A stretch of 64,000 nucleotides of DNA, taken from positions 1 to 64,000 of IMG/VR virus record IMGVR_UViG_3300037247_001239, one strand, 5' to 3'. The translations under genes were made by a program, and so were the position numbers. Numbering within the stretch: the stretch's first letter is position 1; each line of letters starts with the position of its first letter. The notes beneath the pieces are model-generated. The model was not told the origin of the DNA and did no database searches. It was given only the letters and a program-made list of their open reading frames with translations. The DNA is from a virus. This document shows, piece after piece, positions 14,082 through 21,405 of the stretch.

Positions 14082-14158
14082 TTCGGCGAAGTCTTGTCGG
14101 TGGTTTGCTCAGGTTTTGGCGGGAGTTTGGCGGGTGCTCGGCGGTGGTTTGATCGCAT
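14082..14158. repeat. 11-bp phased TTTGG(CGG) repeats
   Basis: Units in register at 14082 (ttcggcg), 14093 (ttgtcgg), 14104 (tttgctc), 14115 (tttggcggg), 14126 (tttggcggg), 14137 (ctcggcgg) and 14148 (tttgatcg), all 11 bp apart. Orientation is opposite to the CCAAA arm. Helical phasing of T-tracts implies bent DNA or side-by-side protein binding. Confidence 0.65.
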
Positions 14159-14378
14159 CGGCGAAGGCGACTTCGGGCCGAGCATCGGCGCGTCGGCCGA
14201 CTTGACTTCACCCACCGCGACGCCGGTCAGTTGCGGTCGATCACATCGGCCAGCTCGCCCTGCGATTTCTGGGGATCCTGATTTCTGGCCACTCCCAAAA
14301 CAGCCAATCCAGAATTATTCTCGCCTTGTAACGTGTTGGCTTATCTCGACTTACAACTCGACTTGCAATAGCACAGTC

Positions 14379-14406
14379 TTGACACGTTTGGGATTGCCGA
14401 TATGAT
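14379..14406 (+). promoter_or_regulatory. Strong sigma70 promoter for the 14.4-20.2 kb operon
   Basis: TTGACA (14379-14384), 16-bp spacer, TATGAT (14401-14406), 41 bp upstream of the ATG at 14447. The best promoter match in the window. Its -35 context (TCTTGACACGTT) is shared with the promoter at 10521. Confidence 0.8.
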
Positions 14407-14446
14407 ATCGGGCGAGTCGAAACCGAAACCCTATCGGAGTTGAATC

Positions 14447-14731
14447 ATGAAAATGCGAAGCGAAGACTTTGCAGCAATGCGGGAGGCAATCGCAAATAGC
14501 TTCCCCCGGGAGTGCAAGACTCCAGGAAAGCGGCTGACCTTTGCGGAGTGGCGTTTGGAGTATTGTGCACGCGGACTATCGGAGGAACGGTTCCGGTGGG
14601 ATTGCTTGCACGCCTCCGGCTACAATACCCGCCCCCTCTATGCCTACCTGCATGACAGCCACATCGACACAGCGCTTAGGCGCATCATCGTACTACTAGC
14701 CAACGCCCCTCCTGCACTCCTGGAGGTCTAA
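14447..14731 (+). CDS. Phage hypothetical protein, first gene after strong promoter
   Basis: 94 residues, ATG 14447 after TCGGAGTTGAATC. Begins MKMRSEDFAAMREAI and contains RLTFAEWRLEY and ERFRWDCLHASGYN, a pattern that recurs in small phage proteins of unknown role. As the leader gene of the operon and upstream of an XRE regulator, it may be regulatory. Confidence 0.65.
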   Translation: MKMRSEDFAAMREAIANSFPRECKTPGKRLTFAEWRLEYCARGLSEERFRWDCLHASGYNTRPLYAYLHDSHIDTALRRIIVLLANAPPALLEV

Positions 14732-14732
14732 C

Positions 14733-14942
14733 ATGCGTCGCCCCGCCCTCATCCCGTCCGCTTTGCGATCCGCCCGAGAAGACCGGGACTGGTCGCAGCA
14801 AACCTTAGCTGTGAAGCTCGGCATCACGGTGACCACGGTTTGCAGGTGGGAAACGGGCGTGAACGTGCCGAACCTACCCACCCTTCGCCGGGTTGCGAAG
14901 GCGCTCGGCGTTACCCTCAGTACCCTAGTCGAGGAGAGTTGA
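14733..14942 (+). CDS. XRE/Cro-type transcription regulator
   Basis: 69 residues, one helix-turn-helix domain and nothing else: LRSAREDRDWSQQTLAVKLGITVTTVCRWETGVNVPNLPTLRRVAKALGV. All Cro/cI-family landmarks are present (SQQTLA, VCRWETG, P.LPTLRRVA). It binds DNA and probably represses a phage promoter; targets may be the dyad at 10493 or its own promoter. It starts one base after the previous stop. Confidence 0.85.
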   Translation: MRRPALIPSALRSAREDRDWSQQTLAVKLGITVTTVCRWETGVNVPNLPTLRRVAKALGVTLSTLVEES

Positions 14943-14946
14943 GACG

Positions 14947-15141
14947 ATGCCAGAATTACTGAAACTGTATGGCGGCGAGCCTGCCCCGCACACGGTTGAA
15001 AAATGCCCCAATACCGGCAAGCTCCTGTTCTGGCCACAATTGGACGGGCCGCACGGTGATGCCCACACCCTGTACTGCCAGCTCTGTGGCGTAGCCGTTC
15101 GGAAGGAGCCGTATCCAGAAGAGACGCGCACTCACCCCTAA
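14947..15141 (+). CDS. Small protein with CxxC
   Basis: 64 residues, ATG 14947 preceded by the recurring GAGAGTTGAGACG cassette. HTLYCQLCGVAVR near the C terminus and KCPNTGKL near the centre suggest one zinc site. Function unknown. Confidence 0.55.
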   Translation: MPELLKLYGGEPAPHTVEKCPNTGKLLFWPQLDGPHGDAHTLYCQLCGVAVRKEPYPEETRTHP

Positions 15142-15157
15142 CCCCCCCCACTACAAT

Positions 15158-15186
15158 GCCCCCGCGCTGCAGTAACAGCCGGGGGC
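15158..15186 (+). terminator. GC-rich intergenic hairpin
   Basis: GCCCCCG (15158-15164) pairs with CGGGGGC (15180-15186) around a 15-base loop. There is no U-run, so it is more likely an mRNA-stabilising or attenuating hairpin than a classical terminator. It is one of a series in this operon. Confidence 0.4.
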
Positions 15187-15216
15187 GTGGCCCTCAACTG
15201 AGAAGGAGTTGAAAGC

Positions 15217-15402
15217 ATGTCTACTCTACCTTCCCCGCCCGCTCTGGGCAAGCCAATCCTCTGTTGCTGGTGTGATCGGCCCGCCAGCGCCGCCCCCGTG
15301 ATCTATGCGGGCATGTCCCACCCGACGTGTCTCGACCACTCAATTCGCTACAACACCCTCCCGCCGCGGCCTCATAAGAACAGCAAAGGGGGTGCGGTAT
15401 GA
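15217..15402 (+). CDS. Small Cys-rich protein
   Basis: 61 residues, ATG 15217 after AGAAGGAGTTGAAAGC. CCWCDRPASAAPVI...SHPTCLDH gives a Cys/His zinc site. Its stop overlaps the next start. Function unknown. Confidence 0.55.
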   Translation: MSTLPSPPALGKPILCCWCDRPASAAPVIYAGMSHPTCLDHSIRYNTLPPRPHKNSKGGAV

Positions 15403-15962
15403 GAAGCATACGCCTAGAACCCCGCGACGTACCGGCCGTATTCCGCCGAGCTTTCCCGGAGTACAGGGGCCGCACGTTTGCAGTCGAGACCCGCAACGAA
15501 GTGGAGTTCTCCGACAACTACTGGTCCGGCGGTACAAAATACACCTATCGCGGCCTAGACCTGGCAACCGGGGAGGCGCACGACCCGTTGATCGGCAACG
15601 AATCGGGTGGCCACCCCTGCCAGCCAGCATCCCCTACCGTCAAGCTAGAACCGGGGAAAGCCATAGTCTGCCACAAGATATTCTGCGGGAAGGATCACGG
15701 GCTCGTGTTCTATATCCACCCCGATAACCTCAGCAAACTGCTGCCGGCCCCGGCCGAACTACCGAACGACCAGCGGGCAGTATTGGAGGTGATTTGCAGT
15801 ATCAAGGGCGGGCAGTATCGACGGGATGAATTCGACCGGGCCGGGCTGGGCGAGTACTCCGCCGAGCATCCCGGGATTGTGGCCCTGGCATCGGCCGGGC
15901 TGGTCAAGATCAACCGGGCGGGAGCCGTATCGGTCACCGTTGCCGGTCGCAACGCACGTTGA
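15399..15962 (+). CDS. Hypothetical protein (187 aa)
   Basis: ATG 15399 overlaps the upstream stop (ATGAG). N-terminal RLEPRDVPAVFRRAFPEYRGRTFAVE and YWSGGTKYTYRGLDL, then a basic/hydrophobic middle (AIVCHKIFCGKDHGLVFYI) and a C-terminal winged-helix-like segment (DQRAVLEVICSIKGGQYRRDEF). Looks like a folded two-domain protein. No named family or function. Confidence 0.6.
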   Translation: MRSIRLEPRDVPAVFRRAFPEYRGRTFAVETRNEVEFSDNYWSGGTKYTYRGLDLATGEAHDPLIGNESGGHPCQPASPTVKLEPGKAIVCHKIFCGKDHGLVFYIHPDNLSKLLPAPAELPNDQRAVLEVICSIKGGQYRRDEFDRAGLGEYSAEHPGIVALASAGLVKINRAGAVSVTVAGRNAR

Positions 15963-15977
15963 CGACCCCGCCCCCGC

Positions 15978-15997
15978 GCTCCCTGGCAACAGGGAGC
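15978..15997 (+). terminator. Perfect hairpin with GCAA tetraloop
   Basis: GCTCCCTG-GCAA-CAGGGAGC: eight base pairs closed by a GNRA tetraloop, between the 15399 and 16050 genes and upstream of the initiation cassette. No U-run follows. Confidence 0.5.
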
Positions 15998-16049
15998 CGG
16001 CGGGCTGGCCGTTGGAGCCAGCGTAACCCTAGCAAAGGAGAGTGAGACG

Positions 16050-16328
16050 ATGAGAACCATTCCCATGAGCCGCAAGCATCAGGGACTGCATATCGAAGCA
16101 CCCGGTTGCATCGTGAACATCCGGAACCTAAACGACAGTGAGGGCCAGCCTATAACCTTCATTGACGTAAACGCTGACGGCGACCGATATTCGGGCGAGC
16201 CTGAATGGTGGTGTATAGATGCTGGTGCGATTCTGGGAGTCCGAGGGATCGGCATCCGCATCGTCCAAGGCATTGACAAGCCAACGGAAAGATACGTTCC
16301 ACTAGACGAACGAGTACCCATACCCTAA
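16050..16328 (+). CDS. Hypothetical protein
   Basis: 92 residues, ATG 16050 after AACCCTAGCAAAGGAGAGTGAGACG. Beta-rich (CIVNIRNLNDSEGQPITFIDVNADG...WWCIDAG). No family recognised. Confidence 0.55.
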   Translation: MRTIPMSRKHQGLHIEAPGCIVNIRNLNDSEGQPITFIDVNADGDRYSGEPEWWCIDAGAILGVRGIGIRIVQGIDKPTERYVPLDERVPIP

Positions 16329-16415
16329 ATACCCTTGACAACCCCCGGCCCCCGCGCCTCCCGGTGGCGGCGCGGCGCCGGTAGTTGTACCCTGACCCTA
16401 GAAGGAGTTGAGACT

Positions 16416-16637
16416 ATGAACATGCGAGATTTCATCCGCCAGAACCGGGCCGAGATTGACGTGGCGATCGACCGCGCGGTGGGCTTTGTCCCGCGCACGG
16501 CAAGCTGCGATTGCCCAAAGTCGGGCACAGACCACCACCACCAGCCAGAACAACGCAACGATAACGAGCGGCGGCAATGGATATTGAACGATGAAGGTTT
16601 CTATAACTGGGCGCGGCGTGAGGGCGTCCCAATCTAG
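16416..16637 (+). CDS. Small hypothetical protein with His cluster
   Basis: 73 residues, ATG 16416 preceded by CCCTAGAAGGAGTTGAGACT. MRDFIRQNRAEIDVAIDRA helix, then CDCPKSGTDHHHQ, then NDEGFYNWARREGV. The last motif resembles the C terminus of other small phage proteins. Function unknown. Confidence 0.55.
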   Translation: MNMRDFIRQNRAEIDVAIDRAVGFVPRTASCDCPKSGTDHHHQPEQRNDNERRQWILNDEGFYNWARREGVPI

Positions 16638-16686
16638 CCGCCCCGCCTCCCGGTAGTTGTTACCCTAACAGACTGGAGTTGAGACT

Positions 16687-17325
16687 ATGAACCTACCCGA
16701 AAAGTACCGCCCGCGCACCTGGCAGGATGTGGTGGGCCAAGAGAAGCTGGTCGCAGACCTTCAGCGGATCCGCGACAACGGCGGGCTGGGCGGCAACGCC
16801 TACTGGCTCAGCGGCAAGAGCGGGACCGGCAAGACCACGATCGGCCGGCTGATTGCGGCAGAGGTGGCCGACGACTATTGCACAGACTATCTCCACGCCC
16901 GGGAGTTGACCCCCGCGCTGTTGCGCGACATTGACCGGGCTATGGCTTACCGCGGCATTGGCCAGAAGGGCGGCCGGGCGTGGGTGGTTGACGAATGCCA
17001 CCTGTTGACGGATCGGCAGGTGGGGGCGTTGTTGGACCTGACCGAACCGATACCGGATCATATCGTGTGGGTCTTCACCACAACTACGGCGGGCCAGCTC
17101 AAATTCGACTGGCTTGACGACGCGGGCCCGCTCTTGTCCCGTTGCATCCGCCCCAAGATGGCCACAAACCTCGCCCAACCTTTTGCCGAACGAGCACGGG
17201 AGATCGCCGTCTCCGAGGGCCTGGACGGGCGGCCGATCAGCTACTATGTGGAGCGCGTCAAGCAGAACCGAAACAACCTGCGCGCCGTGTTACAGGAAAT
17301 CCAGCAGGGGAGAATGCGACCGTAG
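16687..17325 (+). CDS. Clamp-loader-like AAA+ ATPase (RFC/DnaX-related)
   Basis: 212 residues. It opens with LPEKYRPRTWQDVVGQE, the RFC/DnaX box. Walker A is GKSGTGKT near residues 43-50 and Walker B is VVDECH near 99-104, followed by an FTTTTAG sensor-1-like strand and LLSRC. It lacks the C-terminal collar domain, being about two-thirds of normal length. Known relatives open sliding clamps or act as DNA-replication ATPases. With no polymerase or clamp in the window, its partner may be the host's or lie elsewhere. ATG 16687 follows GGAGTTGAGACT. Confidence 0.8.
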   Translation: MNLPEKYRPRTWQDVVGQEKLVADLQRIRDNGGLGGNAYWLSGKSGTGKTTIGRLIAAEVADDYCTDYLHARELTPALLRDIDRAMAYRGIGQKGGRAWVVDECHLLTDRQVGALLDLTEPIPDHIVWVFTTTTAGQLKFDWLDDAGPLLSRCIRPKMATNLAQPFAERAREIAVSEGLDGRPISYYVERVKQNRNNLRAVLQEIQQGRMRP

Positions 17326-17356
17326 CCCCGCCCGCAAGGGCACAACAAAAGGTGAG

Positions 17357-17719
17357 ATGATGGGAACCGACGAACCGCGCGACTTCATGCTGATGACGGC
17401 CCAGGAGCTAGCAGAGTACAGCGGCAAGGTCTATCAGGCCCGCTGCCAAGTGCGTGGGCGTGGCGGCAAGCTGCACCCCATCGACATCGAGGCGCCGACC
17501 GCAGAGCTACGAGAGGCTGGCGTAGCCAACACTCAGCGCGTCGGTCGCCTAGAGTCGCGCGAGGATACGACATACTGGCGCCAGCAGACCGGCCCCAAGT
17601 GGGCTCAGGCGTTCGGCGGGATCTCTGGCCGCTGTGCCACAAACCCCGAGGACGTACCCGACGAGATGATGACCGCCGAGACGTTTTGGCGGGATCATTC
17701 AAACAGCAACAGCGGATAG
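17357..17719 (+). CDS. Hypothetical protein
   Basis: 120 residues. Two adjacent ATGs (17357, 17360) follow AAAAGGTGAG. Sequence is hydrophilic with KVYQARCQVRGRGGKLHPIDIEAPTAELREAG and WAQAFGGISGR. No family recognised. Confidence 0.5.
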   Translation: MMGTDEPRDFMLMTAQELAEYSGKVYQARCQVRGRGGKLHPIDIEAPTAELREAGVANTQRVGRLESREDTTYWRQQTGPKWAQAFGGISGRCATNPEDVPDEMMTAETFWRDHSNSNSG

Positions 17720-17767
17720 CCATCCCGCCCAGCGCTTCGCCGGGCATAACCCCCAAGAGGTGAAAAG

Positions 17768-18043
17768 ATGTACGAATACACTCCCGGACCGTGGGAAACC
17801 GTTGCCGGGCCAACCGATGGCGACCTCGCAGTCTGTGAGCCAGAGGGAGGCGACGAAATTGCTATAGTCACTAACGGATCAATTTGTGACCGTGATTTAA
17901 TCGCCGCCGCGCCTGAGTTGCTGGAAGCGTGCCAAGCTGCACTCCCAGCATTATCAGCCCATGAGCAAACGGGCTGCGATTGTCCTGATAGCGATGCTGC
18001 CCGACTACTCCGCGCAGCCATTGCCAAAGTCGAGAACGCCTAA
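17768..18043 (+). CDS. Ea22/HTPGPW-like phage protein
   Basis: 91 residues, ATG 17768 after AAGAGGTGAAAAG. YTPGPWETV at the start and CDRDLIAAAPELLEACQAALPAL in the second half identify the family clearly. Closest in-window relative is 4919-5233. Function unknown. Confidence 0.7.
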   Translation: MYEYTPGPWETVAGPTDGDLAVCEPEGGDEIAIVTNGSICDRDLIAAAPELLEACQAALPALSAHEQTGCDCPDSDAARLLRAAIAKVENA

Positions 18044-18134
18044 CACCCCGCCAGCGCCTCGCCGGGGTCGCGTCCGGCGGCGGGCCTTGCGTTTCGAGTT
18101 TACCATCACTACCCTAATGTGAGGAGTTGAGACC

Positions 18135-18599
18135 ATGAGTACCGTCGAAGACGTGTTCGGGCCCGTTATCAGCCGCTACACCCGCCGAGAGGCGATCGAG
18201 GACGGGATTCTCGTACAGCTCAGCGGACCGGGCTGCACCATGGACCAGGAAATACAGGACATGGTGGCTGAGGCCGGCTTCAAGTGGCCTATGGCCATGA
18301 CTACCACGGCATTCGTCGAGGTCGTAACGCCTATCGAGGGCGAGGGCAACGAGAAGCTGGCCCCCTGCCAGGACATCATGGGCCGGCTGTGGGATGTGCT
18401 CTGGATGCTCAAGTGTGCCATCCGCTCGGCCCCAGGCGGAACCGAACTCCGCTTCGCCCTGTCTGTGGTGCCCAACGTGCCCGAGAGCTACAGCAAGGAC
18501 CACCCGCCCAAGCCGAGGCAGGTGACGCTCAAACTCGTGTCGGGCCCGGGCGACAACGCAGAGCCCGTGCTGACGATCATGCTGCCGGATGAGGACTGA
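18135..18599 (+). CDS. DUF6573-like phage protein
   Basis: 154 residues, ATG 18135 after GAGGAGTTGAGACC. VISRYTRREAIEDGILVQLS, AGFKWPMAMTTTAFVEVV, DIMGRLWDVLWMLKCAIR and a final LKLVSGPGD block follow the order of the DUF6573 family, which occurs widely in phages and integrative elements and has no known biochemical role. Confidence 0.75.
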   Translation: MSTVEDVFGPVISRYTRREAIEDGILVQLSGPGCTMDQEIQDMVAEAGFKWPMAMTTTAFVEVVTPIEGEGNEKLAPCQDIMGRLWDVLWMLKCAIRSAPGGTELRFALSVVPNVPESYSKDHPPKPRQVTLKLVSGPGDNAEPVLTIMLPDED

Positions 18600-18615
18600 A
18601 CCGCCCCGGCCCCGA

Positions 18616-18635
18616 GTGCTCCCGCTGGGGAGCAC
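18616..18635 (+). terminator. Perfect intergenic hairpin
   Basis: GTGCTCCC-GCTG-GGGAGCAC, eight pairs with a 4-base loop, followed within 10 bases by the ACCC/GGAGTTGAGACG initiation cassette of the gene at 18656. No U-run. Confidence 0.5.
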
Positions 18636-18655
18636 GTAACCCTGGAGTTGAGACG

Positions 18656-18796
18656 ATGGACCCAGTAGAACTCCTGGCAAACGCTGAGCACAACCTTGGC
18701 AGTGCCCTCAAAGTGCGACTATGGTCGTTTGTAGAAGTCGCCCGGGAGCAGTTGCAGGCCGCCATTAAGGAGCTTGACGTTGACGAGAACGACTAA
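18656..18796 (+). CDS. 46-residue helical protein
   Basis: Short ORF with a full cassette leader (CCTGGAGTTGAGACG) before ATG 18656. Predicted to be a single long helix (ANAEHNLGSALKVRLW...EQLQAAIKELDVD). Support rests on the leader and spacing; function unknown. Confidence 0.5.
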   Translation: MDPVELLANAEHNLGSALKVRLWSFVEVAREQLQAAIKELDVDEND

Positions 18797-18841
18797 CCGG
18801 GCCGCCGGGTTGCAGGCGGTGAACCAAATGGAGGTGAGACG

Positions 18842-19129
18842 ATGGAACGCAAAACACCCTACATTGCCGCCCTGGCAATACACGTCGACAAGCTCCCGCC
18901 GGCCTTGCGGGCCGAGTTGCGCGATGCAAAGTGCAGTGATTGCAGTCGCCCCGTCCTGGTGTACGGTCCGAGTTACGATCGGGTGGAATCGGCAGTAGGG
19001 GCACTCGACCCCGTGTGTGAGGAGTGCATGGAAACACGGTGGGCAGGAATGGAAGAGATTGCAGTCGTCTCGACTGTCACCCCGAGAGTTGCGCGGGAGT
19101 TTGCGAAAGCAGAAGCAGAGCGGAATTGA
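18842..19129 (+). CDS. Small zinc-binding protein
   Basis: 95 residues, ATG 18842 after TGGAGGTGAGACG. CSDCSRPVLV and CEECMETRWAG give a CxxC...CxxC site. The final third is helical. Function unknown. Confidence 0.55.
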   Translation: MERKTPYIAALAIHVDKLPPALRAELRDAKCSDCSRPVLVYGPSYDRVESAVGALDPVCEECMETRWAGMEEIAVVSTVTPRVAREFAKAEAERN

Positions 19130-19227
19130 CGAGTAGTGCCCCCGCGCCGCGCAACCCGCCGCCGGCTGTTGAACATGGAACGGCACGGGCACAAGAAAGG
19201 CTACGTTACCACTGAAAGGAGCTGACC

Positions 19228-19644
19228 ATGTCTGAAGGCAAATTGCGTTTTGGCGACGAAAATCCAAGCGTTAAGAAACTTAGAGAACTTCTCGGAGTCT
19301 CTGATTTCGAGGAAGTCACAGTCGTTACACCACAATTCGAGCGTCCAGACGGCAAGGAGATTACGTTTCGGCCGGAGAAATCCGCAGAGTTCTTTGACAA
19401 GCTCCAGAAGGCTCCCGATGATTTGCTGATTGATATCGGCATGGGTCGATGGAATGACCGCCTTCTGCTGTTTCCCCATGAGTGGTACGACTGCATCCCA
19501 GAGGGTTATATTGTCAGAGACATCAACGAGGAAGACGAGCCGTTCAAGCACGGGGAGACAGATAACGATATCCGGTTTGGTTGTCTGGCTTATGGTTTTG
19601 CACGCGAACCTAGCAATCCACTGGACACAAACCGGGTTACGTGA
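19228..19644 (+). CDS. Hypothetical acidic protein
   Basis: 138 residues, ATG 19228 after AAAGGAGCTGACC. Acidic, mixed alpha/beta, with IDIGMGRWNDRLLLFPHEWYDCIPEGY. Composition is less GC-driven than neighbours (more AT at third positions), perhaps a recent arrival. No family recognised. Confidence 0.6.
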   Translation: MSEGKLRFGDENPSVKKLRELLGVSDFEEVTVVTPQFERPDGKEITFRPEKSAEFFDKLQKAPDDLLIDIGMGRWNDRLLLFPHEWYDCIPEGYIVRDINEEDEPFKHGETDNDIRFGCLAYGFAREPSNPLDTNRVT

Positions 19645-19662
19645 CCTGCGAAAGGAGATGAG

Positions 19663-19944
19663 ATGAGTGATAGATTACCAGAGGTATGGAAGTTCCGGCT
19701 CAACATTGATGATCGGTCAGAACTTCAGATGCCAGTCGGAGCCAAGGTACTGCACATTGCGGAACAGCAAGGCGTTGCGCGCCTTTGGGCTCTAGTTGAT
19801 CCAGATGCACCGTTAGAGTTCCGTAAATTCCGCCTTGCCGGTACGGGGCACCCAATCCAGAATGGCTTCGCGCTGAAGCATCACGGCAGCTTCTTGATGA
19901 GAGGAGACAAGCTTGTCTTCCATTTGTTTGAGGATGTGTCGTAA
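19663..19944 (+). CDS. DUF7352-like phage protein
   Basis: 93 residues, ATG 19663 after AAAGGAGATGAG. VWKFRLNIDD, MPVGAKVLHIAEQQG, LWALVDPDAP, GTGHPI and LVFHLFE follow the conserved order of this small phage family of unknown function. Confidence 0.75.
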   Translation: MSDRLPEVWKFRLNIDDRSELQMPVGAKVLHIAEQQGVARLWALVDPDAPLEFRKFRLAGTGHPIQNGFALKHHGSFLMRGDKLVFHLFEDVS

Positions 19945-19967
19945 GGTATTCAGCGAAAGGAGATGAG

Positions 19968-20198
19968 ATGAGCAACGAAAGCCCCGAGATCCGCACCACG
20001 GTGGAACAAGAGGCCGTCAAACTGTTGACTCAGTGCCTGCACGACGCGAGCGACGGCACTCTCCGATACCAGCACCCCCAGGCTAATGCAAGGATAGAAC
20101 GTACTGTCCGCCTGATAATCGACGCTGCGGTAGCCCAAGCGAAAGTCCCCGCAGTCTTCCCGATTGAAGCCAAACAACCCCCGGGCAAGGGCGCTTAG
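19968..20198 (+). CDS. Small hypothetical protein, last gene of rightward operon
   Basis: 76 residues, ATG 19968 after AAAGGAGATGAG, the same leader as the previous gene. Two helical segments (EQEAVKLLTQCLHDAS and ERTVRLIIDAAVAQAK). It faces the leftward glycosyltransferase gene across a 53-bp gap. Confidence 0.55.
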   Translation: MSNESPEIRTTVEQEAVKLLTQCLHDASDGTLRYQHPQANARIERTVRLIIDAAVAQAKVPAVFPIEAKQPPGKGA

Positions 20199-20251
20199 GG
20201 TCGCCTGCCGGTCGACGGTCTCAACTCCCGTCGGCCGGCCGCCCGGGCTTA

Positions 20252-20995
20252 CTAACCCTGCACCAGTTCAGGCACCCCCTCGCTGGGTGCGGACTGCGGT
20301 GTACCCCCGTATAGGGCCAGAACTTGGCGAAGGTACGCACGATGTTGGTCTCCCAGCCACCACTGACCTCGGGCCCACTCCTGGCCGAAGTGCCGCAGAG
20401 TGTGCTGGGCGTCCCACGTCGAGCCAGGGTGGGCAAACCGCACGTAGACGGCCGGATCGTTGGCCAGCATCGTGAAGCCCGGCCAGTTGCCCAGGAACAC
20501 GCTGTCCTCTTCCTTGCCCTGGTGAGGGTAACGGGCGTCGGTCTTGGGGTGCAGGATGCTACCGTGGATCCCCGTGTTGTCGAAGAACCGCACGGCCGCG
20601 GTGTCGCTGCCCCAGTCGTAGCACAACTGATACTGAAGGAGCACGGGAGACCCGGGGTTCTGCTTCCATGCCTCGACCTGGAGGGCCATGCGGTCTTCGC
20701 GGTAGTGATCGTCATCATCCCACTGGGTCACCACGTTCCCATGAGCCTTGTCCAGCCCGATGTTACGAAGCTCCCCGAGCGACTTCTTACTCTGGACTGC
20801 CACCACGCGGACGTTGTCCGTAGAGAAGGGCAGCAGATCAAAGCATCCATCGGCGACGATGAGCAGTTCCCGGCAGTCTGCCGGATACGTCTGGCGGTGA
20901 AAACAGTCAATCGCCGCGGGCAGGAACTTGGCCACTCGGCCCTCTTCTTTTCCCGTGACGCAAACGGCGGTAACGAACGGCGGCTGGTTTTTCAT
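20252..20995 (-). CDS. Family 2-type glycosyltransferase
   Basis: 247 residues. GT-A fold landmarks: FVTAVCVTGKEE at the start, REL-LIVADGC, SLGELRNIGLDKA, and the metal/nucleotide-sugar motif VTQWDDDDHY near residues 90-99. A Trp-rich region follows. It probably transfers a sugar from a nucleotide donor, to host surface glycan, virion protein or DNA base. It overlaps the Tat-leader gene stop by 4 bases, so the two are co-translated. No membrane segment seen. Confidence 0.8.
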   Translation of the reverse strand: MKNQPPFVTAVCVTGKEEGRVAKFLPAAIDCFHRQTYPADCRELLIVADGCFDLLPFSTDNVRVVAVQSKKSLGELRNIGLDKAHGNVVTQWDDDDHYREDRMALQVEAWKQNPGSPVLLQYQLCYDWGSDTAAVRFFDNTGIHGSILHPKTDARYPHQGKEEDSVFLGNWPGFTMLANDPAVYVRFAHPGSTWDAQHTLRHFGQEWARGQWWLGDQHRAYLRQVLALYGGTPQSAPSEGVPELVQG

Positions 20996-21375
20996 TCCAA
21001 ACTCCTTAGAGTGATACAGTTTTGGGACGTGATAATCTCCGCTTTGTCTCCAGCCTGGCGATACTGGCCGAGCGACCTGCGAGCTCTCCGCATTGTGGCA
21101 CAGTATTCGGTGCGAGTGAACCCCCTAGGGTTCTCGCTGAACATATGGACGCTGAGCTTCGCCGGAGACAAATGGCTTTGTGTTGGGGATGGTTCAGCCG
21201 ACGCTTTATTGGATGCCACAAGCTCCACGCCTGGCGACATGAGCTTGGCCAATTCGTGGAGCGACACCATCACCGGCGCTTTCTTTTGCGGGCGCGCAAA
21301 TGCGGCGCCGGGCAACACGCCCACGCTTCCCACAGCAACCCCCATGCACTCACGACGACTGATTCGACTTTCCAT
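20992..21375 (-). CDS. Small exported protein with Tat-like leader
   Basis: 127 residues from ATG 21375 after AAAGGAAATCGTG. ESRISRRECMGVAVGSVGVLPGAAFA is a twin-arginine leader with AFA cleavage site. The mature part contains MVSLHELAKLMSPG and a basic middle. It is a partner of the downstream glycosyltransferase by coupled translation. Second Tat-type leader in this window (compare 12397). Function unknown. Confidence 0.6.
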   Translation of the reverse strand: MESRISRRECMGVAVGSVGVLPGAAFARPQKKAPVMVSLHELAKLMSPGVELVASNKASAEPSPTQSHLSPAKLSVHMFSENPRGFTRTEYCATMRRARRSLGQYRQAGDKAEIITSQNCITLRSLE

Positions 21376-21405
21376 CACGATTTCCTTTCCTGTTGAGGGT
21401 TTCCA

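Larger units (their letters stand above)
13610..14446. other. Long non-coding control/origin-like region
   Basis: About 840 bp with no supported gene: frames here lack ribosome-binding sites and typical composition. It contains the 11-bp phased repeats at 13971-14158 and ends in a strong promoter. This is the best place in the window for an origin of replication or a partition site. Confidence 0.4.
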
